From the NCBI RefSeq assembly GCF_018613875.1, contig NZ_JAGGPJ010000030.1:1-39386 (forward strand): 39,386 nucleotides of DNA, in the 5' to 3' direction. The stretch comes from Arthrobacter sp. ISL-28. GTDB lineage: Bacteria > Actinomycetota > Actinomycetes > Actinomycetales > Micrococcaceae. Position 1 is the stretch's first letter. Every line of letters starts with the position of its first letter. The position numbers and the translations under genes are program-made. Positions 33,283 to 39,386 of this stretch are shown piece after piece. Below the pieces are notes generated by a model. The model had not been told where the DNA came from. It searched no databases and worked only from the letters and a program-made list of their open reading frames with translations.

Positions 33283-34118
33283 GCGACTTTTCACGGTTGT
33301 CACTGAACAGTGCCACCACCAAGAAGTGGACCCTGGCCGAGGCGGTCGACGGCTGCGTCAGGGCCGGTATCCCGGCGATCGGGCCCTGGCGGGACATCGT
33401 TGCCGATGCCGGCCTCGACAAAGCCGCCAGGCTCATCAAGGACGCTGGACTGCGGGTATCGTCGCTGTGCCGTGGAGGGTTCCTGACCGCCCCTGATCCC
33501 GATGGCCAGGCTGCCGCGCTCGCAGACAACCGTGCGGCCGTCCTTGAGGCGGTGGCACTGGACACGCAGGAACTGTTCCTCGTGGTCGGCGGACTGGCGC
33601 CGGGGGAGAAGGACGTGGTGGCTGCCCGCCGGCGCGTGGCCGACCGCCTCGAGGACCTCGTGCCGTTCGCCGCCGAGCACGGAATCCGCCTGGTGCTGGA
33701 ACCGCTGCACCCGATGTACGCGGCGGACCGCGCCCTGATCTCAACGTTGGGGCAGGCCCTCGATTTGGCGGCCCCCTACGACGCGAAGGCGGTCGGCGTC
33801 GCTGTCGATACCTTCCACGTATGGTGGGATCCGGAGCTAAAGGCGCAGATCAATCGGGCCGGCCGTGAAGGCCGCATCGCCTCCTACCAGGTCTGCGACT
33901 TCAACCTGCCGATCGCAGCCGACGCGCTGCTGTCCCGGGGAATGATGGGCGACGGCGTCATCGACTTCGCGGCCATCGGCACCTGGGTACGGGACGCCGG
34001 TTACACCGGCGACATCGAGGTGGAAATCTTCAACCGCGAGATTTGGGATGCCGACGGCGACACGGTCCTCGCGGCCATGAAGGAGCGCTACGCGGAACTG
34101 GTGCTGCCCTTTGCCTAA
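33279..34118 (+). CDS. Sugar phosphate isomerase/epimerase family protein (AP endonuclease 2-like TIM barrel)
   Basis: TIM-barrel protein of 279 residues. Metal ligands typical of the family are Glu141 (LVLEPLHPMYAADR), Asp177 and His180 (VAVDTFHVWWDP) and Glu249 (DIEVEIFNREIW). The GDGVIDFAAIGTWVRDAGYTG segment before the last ligand is also typical. Family members include inosose dehydratase, xylose and tagatose epimerases, and the lyases or eliminases that act on 3-keto-glycosides. The gene overlaps DUF993 by four bases (ATGA). With a Gfo/Idh/MocA oxidase in the same operon, an isomerase, dehydratase or keto-glycoside lyase role is the best guess. Confidence 0.92.
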   Translation: MSDFSRLSLNSATTKKWTLAEAVDGCVRAGIPAIGPWRDIVADAGLDKAARLIKDAGLRVSSLCRGGFLTAPDPDGQAAALADNRAAVLEAVALDTQELFLVVGGLAPGEKDVVAARRRVADRLEDLVPFAAEHGIRLVLEPLHPMYAADRALISTLGQALDLAAPYDAKAVGVAVDTFHVWWDPELKAQINRAGREGRIASYQVCDFNLPIAADALLSRGMMGDGVIDFAAIGTWVRDAGYTGDIEVEIFNREIWDADGDTVLAAMKERYAELVLPFA

Positions 34119-34144
34119 TCCCCGCTAACGGCGCGCAACTATAT

Positions 34145-34185
34145 GGCGCCGGCGCCGGCACTGGATCAACGGTGCCGGCGCCATC
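34145..34185. terminator. GC-rich hairpin after the Gfo/Idh/MocA operon
   Basis: GGCGCCGGCAC (34151-34161) pairs with GTGCCGGCGCC (34172-34182), 11 bp, and an alternative register with the preceding GGCGCCGGC (34145 on) is also possible because the left arm is repeated. No T run. Probable terminator. Confidence 0.65.
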
Positions 34186-34258
34186 GCGCGCTGCCCTTAC
34201 CTGTGCCGTCCGCGGGGCGTAGGGTGAGGCTCGCGAGCAAGTGACCAGGAGGCAGCTG

Positions 34259-34690
34259 ATGAATGAGCGGGGCAAGGACGCCGTCGTATCCGTCGTTGTG
34301 GGGGCTGGACCCGGGCGGGTCTGGAAAGCTCTCACCGATCCCTCCGACGTCAGAGAATATTTCCTCGGCACGAATGTCACGTCCACCTGGCAGGAAGGCG
34401 ATCCCGTCACCTTTGCAGGGGAGTGGAAGGGCAAGGCCTACGAGGACAAGGGGACCGTTCTGGAGAGCAGGCCCAACGAGCTCCTTCGGATCAGCCACTT
34501 CAGCCCCTTGAGCGGTCTCCCTGACATTCCCGAGAACTACCACACAGTGGAGTACCGCCTGGCTCCCAAGGACGACGGCACCGAGGTCACCATTACTCAG
34601 GGCAATAACCGGAGCGACTCCGAGGCGGAGGAGTCCGCCAAACTGTGGGAGATGATACTCGGCAACCTCAAGGACTATCTGGCGCGCTGA
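34259..34690 (+). CDS. SRPBCC-domain (AHSA1-like) protein
   Basis: START-like small protein of 143 residues: VVVGAGPGRVWKALTDPSDVREYFLGTNVTSTWQEGDPVTFAGEWKGKAYEDKGTVLESRPNELLRISH, then VEYRLAPKDDGTEVTITQGNN and a C-terminal helix WEMILGNLKDYL. This is the AHSA1/activator-of-Hsp90-like SRPBCC family, usually a ligand-binding fold of unknown ligand. The ATG at 34259 has AGGAGG six bases upstream; a GTG at 34241 is in frame but includes the ribosome site. It is a separate transcription unit between the operon terminator and a convergent gene. Confidence 0.92.
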   Translation: MNERGKDAVVSVVVGAGPGRVWKALTDPSDVREYFLGTNVTSTWQEGDPVTFAGEWKGKAYEDKGTVLESRPNELLRISHFSPLSGLPDIPENYHTVEYRLAPKDDGTEVTITQGNNRSDSEAEESAKLWEMILGNLKDYLAR

Positions 34691-34743
34691 TTCCCTGGTG
34701 CGCTGATTCGGGGAGCGGGCACGGATTCCTGGCAGCCGGTCTT

Positions 34744-35211
34744 TTAGCGCAGGCGTGCGGCCGATACCCGGCGGCGGTGTTCAGCGGCCCGGAGTTGGAT
34801 GATCCGGGCAGCGCCGGCCATGGCCACGAGGACCCCTCCGCCCACTGCCGCGATGAACAGGGCCATGCCGAGGGACACAGCGCCTTCCAGACCGAAGAAC
34901 TTCACTTGGACCAGTTCCTGGTTCTGCAGGATGAAGACGATCAGCAGCACAAGGACCACGAGTGCCGATGCAACCGAGACCCAGATCATGCCGGCCCGGG
35001 TGACCTGACGTTTTGGTTCCGCATTGGCCGCCGATGGGGTGGAGGTTCCGTCATAACCTGGAAGAGCGGCGGTGCCGGGCCGGGTTTGACCCATCCCGGC
35101 GGCGGGACGCTGTTCTTCCAAAGGCTCAGGTACGGCAGGTCCAGAAGCCTGCGCCGGAGGCGGTGACGATTGCTGCTCGTGTGGGTCGCGCTCAGATCGA
35201 CTCTGCTGCAT
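34744..35211 (-). CDS. LapA-domain membrane protein (DUF1049)
   Basis: Protein of 155 residues. An N-terminal Pro/Gln/Ser-rich disordered part of about 75 residues precedes two membrane helices: MIWVSVASALVVLVLLIVFILQNQ and the second GMALFIAAVGGGVLVAMAGAARII. Between them lies ELVQVKFFGLEGAVSLG. This is the lipopolysaccharide assembly protein A domain; in Gram-positive actinobacteria the role is unknown. A basic C-terminus (RRRVSAARLR) follows. I chose the ATG at 35211 with GGAAGG ten bases upstream; an in-frame GTG at 35307, eight bases after a TATAAG box, would give a longer leaderless form but crosses a strong hairpin. Confidence 0.82.
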   Translation of the reverse strand: MQQSRSERDPHEQQSSPPPAQASGPAVPEPLEEQRPAAGMGQTRPGTAALPGYDGTSTPSAANAEPKRQVTRAGMIWVSVASALVVLVLLIVFILQNQELVQVKFFGLEGAVSLGMALFIAAVGGGVLVAMAGAARIIQLRAAEHRRRVSAARLR

Positions 35212-35257
35212 GCCAGTGAATCCTTCCGGTGTTCGCCCCGCATCAGGGCGGGTGCGT

Positions 35258-35290
35258 GGGCGCCGGCGCCACATCACTGTGCCGGCGCCC
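35258..35290 (-). promoter_or_regulatory. GC hairpin in the leader of the LapA-domain gene
   Basis: GGGCGCCGGC (35258-35267) pairs with GCCGGCGCCC (35281-35290). A leftward -10 TATAAG (35321-35316) lies just upstream and AAGCATGCTT (35323-35332) is a perfect palindrome. The leader RNA would begin near 35308 and fold at once. Confidence 0.5.
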
Positions 35291-35402
35291 ACTCCGATCA
35301 TAAGCACGTTTCCCGCTTATAGTAAGCATGCTTGGCATCCTTTGATTCCGCGTGTCGGACCGGTGCGCGACTCAGCCCCCTCGGCCAAATCCTCGTGCCG
35401 AA

Positions 35403-35472
35403 TCCGTTTCGACGATTCCCTGCCGTCTCGACGCTTCGCAGCATCGAGTGTGCACGGAACCGTCGAAACGGA
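35403..35472. repeat. Nested inverted repeat before the DUF6221 gene
   Basis: TCCGTTTCGACG (35403-35414) and CGTCGAAACGGA (35461-35472) form a perfect 12-bp outer stem. Inside, CTCGACGC (35427-35434) pairs with GCATCGAG (35441-35448) with one mismatch around TTCGCA. This is the main structure in the gene-free stretch 35212-35569; the remainder shows nothing else I can support. Confidence 0.65.
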
Positions 35473-35569
35473 CGCAGATCTTGCTGTTCAGATACCGGGC
35501 GACGAGTCGGCCGTCGGCGGCCCCGAAGACACGCCGCTCAACGAGTGCCGCTGATGGCAGGATGAAGGC

Positions 35570-35962
35570 ATGGATATCATCGATTTCCTTGAAGCCAGAA
35601 TCAGCGAAGACGAAGCCGTCGCCCAGGCAGCGTCCCCCGCGCCCTGGGAATGGTTCAGGAAAGCCGGAACCCCTACCCCCGCGCTCTACGCCGCGGACGA
35701 ACGTGCTGTCCTCGACGCCTATGCCGACCACCGCCCGGGATACCTCGCCTGCAAAGCCGAAGACCGGGTCTACATCGCACAGTTCAACCCCGGCCGCATC
35801 CTCGCGGAATGCGCCGCCAAACGACAGATGCTGGCCAATGTCCCGCTCGTCACCGACATTCCCAGTGAGGTCGGCGGGACCAGCGAATACGTCCTCATGT
35901 GCATGGCATCCCCGTATAGGGACCACCCCGACTACCAGCAAGGCTGGGCGATCGAGCTCTGA
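35570..35962 (+). CDS. DUF6221 family protein
   Basis: Protein of 130 residues of the DUF6221 family, found in many actinobacteria and their phages, function unknown. Marks: MDIIDFLEARISEDEAVAQAA at the N-terminus, WEWFRKAG, the segment VYIAQFNPGRILAECAAKRQML (IAxxxPxRxLAECxAKR is the family core), and a C-terminal SEYVLMCMASPYRDHPDYQQGWAIEL, which matches the usual ending on the last residues of an intact copy. The ATG at 35570 has GAAGG nearby. A terminator follows the stop. The gene could be a mobile-element passenger, but no integrase, repeats or att site is seen beside the adjacent tRNA-Arg. Confidence 0.88.
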   Translation: MDIIDFLEARISEDEAVAQAASPAPWEWFRKAGTPTPALYAADERAVLDAYADHRPGYLACKAEDRVYIAQFNPGRILAECAAKRQMLANVPLVTDIPSEVGGTSEYVLMCMASPYRDHPDYQQGWAIEL

Positions 35963-35970
35963 GTGCCCAT

Positions 35971-36018
35971 GAAGAAGCGGTCCTGACGTGCTTTCCGCAG
36001 GTCAGGACCGCTTTTCTT
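35971..36018 (+). terminator. Terminator after the DUF6221 gene
   Basis: AAGCGGTCCTGAC (35975-35987) pairs perfectly with GTCAGGACCGCTT (36001-36013), followed by TTCTTC; outer GAAG bases extend it. The leftward tRNA-Arg may share it. Confidence 0.9.
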
Positions 36019-36021
36019 CTG

Positions 36022-36094
36022 TGCCCCAGGAGGGAATCGAACCCCCGACCGGCGGATTAGAAGGCCGCTGCTCTATCCCCTGAGCTACTGGGGC
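36022..36094 (-). tRNA. tRNA-Arg (anticodon TCT)
   Basis: Leftward cloverleaf, 73 bases without encoded CCA. The acceptor stem GCCCCAG/CTGGGGC is perfect. D arm GCTC...GAGC and T arm with TTCGATT are normal. The anticodon loop CTTCTAA gives anticodon TCT. The anticodon stem GCGGC/TCCGC has a C-T mismatch at its last pair (31-39), which is tolerated in some tRNAs. Confidence 0.95.
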
Positions 36095-36307
36095 ATGTGG
36101 TTGCCCGGCGTGTTCCCGGGTGCCTCAAAAAGTTTACATTGACTTCCGGCCAGACGGAGGCAGGGCTTGCAACGTTTCGCCCGACCGCGTTGTGACGCCC
36201 TGAACCCGGTTATCCACATAGGGCACTTTAGACCTCGCGGCCGGCTCGCGGCCGGTTGATGCTGGAGATGCCTGCTAGGGCAAGACACATCGAGACAGGA
36301 CACCAAG

Positions 36308-36883
36308 ATGACTGACAACATTACTGTCCGGGGCTTCGTCGCCACGGAGATCAGGAGCTCCACCACGCCCGGCGGTGTGGCCACTGCGTCGTTCCGCCTC
36401 GGCTCGACCGACCGCCGTTATGACCGCGCCAGCAGCACCTGGGTGGACGGCAACACAAACTGGTTCACCGTCCAGGGGTACCGGCAGCTGGCCGGGAACA
36501 TGGGCTGCAGCATCAAGAGGGGACAGCGGGTGATCATCGTTGGGCGGTTGAAGATGCGGAGCTGGGAAAAGGAAGGCCGGATCTACCACGTCGCTGAGAT
36601 CGACGCCGAGTCCGTGGGCCACGATCTCATGTGGGGCTCCGCCAACTTCACGCGGACTGCAGGCAACAACTCCCAGCCTGCCGTGGCGGCCGTTGGTGGC
36701 GAACACGACGGGCACGGTGAGGGGAGCAGTTCAAAGCCCTCTGACCGCAACGATGACGCGGGGCCTGACGAGGAAGGGGATGACGATGACACTGCCGCGG
36801 CCGGCATCTTCATCGACGATTCCACGGGTGAAACCATGCAGCTCGACTCCGAAACGGGCGAGCTCACAGGGGCCGCAGCCTGA
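36308..36883 (+). CDS. ssb: Single-stranded DNA-binding protein
   Basis: OB-fold protein of 191 residues. The first about 110 residues are the domain: NITVRGFVATEIRSSTTPGGVATASFRLGSTDRRYD, WVDGNTNWFTVQGYRQLAGNMGCSIKRGQRVIIVGRLKMRSWEKEGRIYHVAEIDAESVGHDLMWG. The tail is long, disordered and acidic (DEEGDDDD) but ends in DSETGELTGAAA, without the usual DDDIPF-like tip that recruits repair proteins. This points to an accessory SSB paralog rather than the replicative one. The gene starts after the tRNA-Arg and leads a region of secreted and translation-related genes. Confidence 0.92.
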   Translation: MTDNITVRGFVATEIRSSTTPGGVATASFRLGSTDRRYDRASSTWVDGNTNWFTVQGYRQLAGNMGCSIKRGQRVIIVGRLKMRSWEKEGRIYHVAEIDAESVGHDLMWGSANFTRTAGNNSQPAVAAVGGEHDGHGEGSSSKPSDRNDDAGPDEEGDDDDTAAAGIFIDDSTGETMQLDSETGELTGAAA

Positions 36884-36916
36884 CCGGCGGGGCGATGCGG
36901 CAGCGTACCCCCGCGG

Positions 36917-36964
36917 TGCCGCATGGCAAGAGCCGTGCCGCATGGCTGGGCCCTGCCGCATGGC
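36917..36964. repeat. Three spaced copies of TGCCGCATGGC
   Basis: The 11-bp string TGCCGCATGGC occurs at 36917-36927, 36936-36946 and 36954-36964, spaced 19 and 18 bases apart, just upstream of the lipoprotein start. Near-helical spacing fits a regulator array; a simple duplication is equally possible. Confidence 0.7.
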
Positions 36965-36975
36965 AGAATGGCAGC

Positions 36976-37527
36976 GTGGCGCGACGCGAGATACTTCAAC
37001 CGAACACCAGATCCTTGGGCTGCGTCAGCGGCGTATCGGTCCGGGTTGCGCTCGCAACGGTGCTGCTCACAGGGCTGCTCACAGGTCTGGCTGCCTGCAG
37101 TTCCGGAGCCAGCCAGCAACCCGGGACAGGCAATCCTGCAGCCAGCCCGTCCTCGTCGCCACCACCAGGCGTGGCATCCCACGGAACGGCATCCCACGGA
37201 ACAGCCCCGACCGGAGCGGCAACACCAGGTACGGCAACGACCCGGCTGCAGAAGACGATGTCGGACGCCTTGGGCGCCGTCGCCGCCGGAACCCCGAGGC
37301 CGGGCGCGGAACAGATCCAGCAGGCACTGACCGCCGCGGGTGTTCCGGCTGCATCCCTGGAGATTTCGGCGGACCGCACCCCCACGGGGCTGGACGTGGA
37401 TTCCATGGAGGCGGCAGCGGTCCGGGGCAAGGAATGCGTCATTGGCCAAATCCGCAACGGCAAAGTGACGGTGACGGTGCTGCCAGTCCTCGCGAACGGG
37501 AAGTGCTTCGTGGGAGCTCCCGCCTGA
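36976..37527 (+). CDS. Lipoprotein resembling the DUF6993 family
   Basis: Secreted lipoprotein of 183 residues. A signal peptide (VRVALATVLLTGLLTGLAAC) ends in a lipobox with a Cys near residue 39, so Sec export and lipid anchoring are likely. A Ser/Pro/Thr-rich linker follows (SSGASQQPGTGNPAASPSSSPPPGVASHG...), then a small domain of about 95 residues with QIQQALTAAGVPAASLEISADRTPTGLDVDSMEAAAVRGKECVIGQIRNGKVTVTVLPVLANGKCFVG containing two Cys that may form a disulfide. It resembles DUF6993; function unknown. The GTG at 36976 follows CAGAAT by six bases (leaderless type); the frame is open to 36895 but that part consists of the TGCCGCATGGC repeats and was dropped. Confidence 0.75.
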   Translation: MARREILQPNTRSLGCVSGVSVRVALATVLLTGLLTGLAACSSGASQQPGTGNPAASPSSSPPPGVASHGTASHGTAPTGAATPGTATTRLQKTMSDALGAVAAGTPRPGAEQIQQALTAAGVPAASLEISADRTPTGLDVDSMEAAAVRGKECVIGQIRNGKVTVTVLPVLANGKCFVGAPA

Positions 37528-37573
37528 CGCTCCGAATGTGAGATATCCCCGTCCACCCACTAGATTTGGAACC

Positions 37574-39256
<1,683 letters not shown>

Positions 39257-39281
39257 ATGTATTGCATCGCGTAAGCACAAA

Positions 39282-39322
39282 CCGAAAAGGCCGGTTCCCC
39301 CGACGGGAATCGGCCTTTTCGG
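39282..39322. terminator. Terminator after ettA
   Basis: CCGAAAAGGCCGGTTCCC (39282-39299) pairs with GGGAATCGGCCTTTTCGG (39305-39322), 18 bp with one G-T wobble, over a five-base loop. It would serve both strands. A leftward stop (TAG, 39368-39366) after codons reading S-K-R-H-W-D at the window edge may be the end of a convergent gene, too short to identify. Confidence 0.92.
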
Positions 39323-39386
39323 ATTCGTGCCGCGCCGCCGGCGGGCGGCAGCCGTGAAGCCAGGGCTAGTCCCAATGCCGTTTACT

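Noticed and set aside
31642..33303. 553-codon leftward frame antisense to the DUF993 gene
   Set aside because: It crosses two overlapping real genes and shows no domain.
35570..36094. Possible integrated element with DUF6221 and tRNA-Arg
   Set aside because: No integrase, direct repeat of the tRNA end or other phage-like gene is present.

Overview
The window is high-GC DNA from an actinobacterium, most likely an Arthrobacter or Pseudarthrobacter relative (Micrococcaceae). Evidence: a homodimeric AceE, the DUF3052-AhpE pair, a long-form GAPDH with an N-terminal extension, an MptB mannosyltransferase, many GTG starts, and many starts with no Shine-Dalgarno but a -10 box just upstream. Genes are dense and mostly intact on both strands. 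I see no prophage, insertion sequence, CRISPR array or plasmid backbone. The species call is inference from gene content.

Layout. 1-3510: 5' part of aceE (reading leftward) and a compact DUF3052-ahpE-Sir2 operon. 3594-4440: tRNA-Val(TAC), its terminator, a DUF6504 gene and a hairpin. 4331-13716: a sugar-acid region with an IclR regulator, an MHS-type transporter, a small membrane protein, a D-2-hydroxyacid dehydrogenase divergent from a three-gene operon (beta-hydroxyacid dehydrogenase, gluconate-5-dehydrogenase-like SDR, idonate-5-dehydrogenase-like MDR), a GntR/FCD regulator and gnd. The enzymes fit reduction or oxidation of keto-gluconates and idonate to gluconate, entering the pentose phosphate route at Gnd; no gluconokinase is present here. 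13902-19139: VOC protein, cysK-cysE, msrA, a Nif3-like protein with a coiled-coil zinc-ribbon partner, and YaaA. 19184-22301: Tat/lipoprotein esterase, RNase P RNA, and the long GAPDH behind a leader holding an intrinsic terminator. 22410-25245: a small coiled-coil protein, a secreted HNH nuclease, peptide deformylase, tRNA-His, oligoribonuclease. 25402-28559: mptB, an AlkD-like glycosylase, methionine aminopeptidase. 28683-34182: aldose 1-epimerase, a LacI regulator and a Gfo/Idh/MocA-DUF993-TIM-barrel operon of unknown substrate. 34259-39386: SRPBCC protein, LapA-domain protein, DUF6221 protein, tRNA-Arg(TCT), SSB, a lipoprotein and EttA.

The most interesting signals are these. A 16-bp operator of the form GTTCA-N6-TGAAC recurs upstream of the IclR gene, in a 19-bp-spaced tandem before the transporter, and in the divergent dehydrogenase promoter, which defines a local regulon. 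The LacI-flanked Gfo/Idh/MocA-DUF993-TIM-barrel operon is a good candidate for an uncharacterised carbohydrate pathway. A terminator lies inside the GAPDH leader. A nested inverted repeat with a 12-bp outer stem lies before the DUF6221 gene. About ten starts look leaderless.
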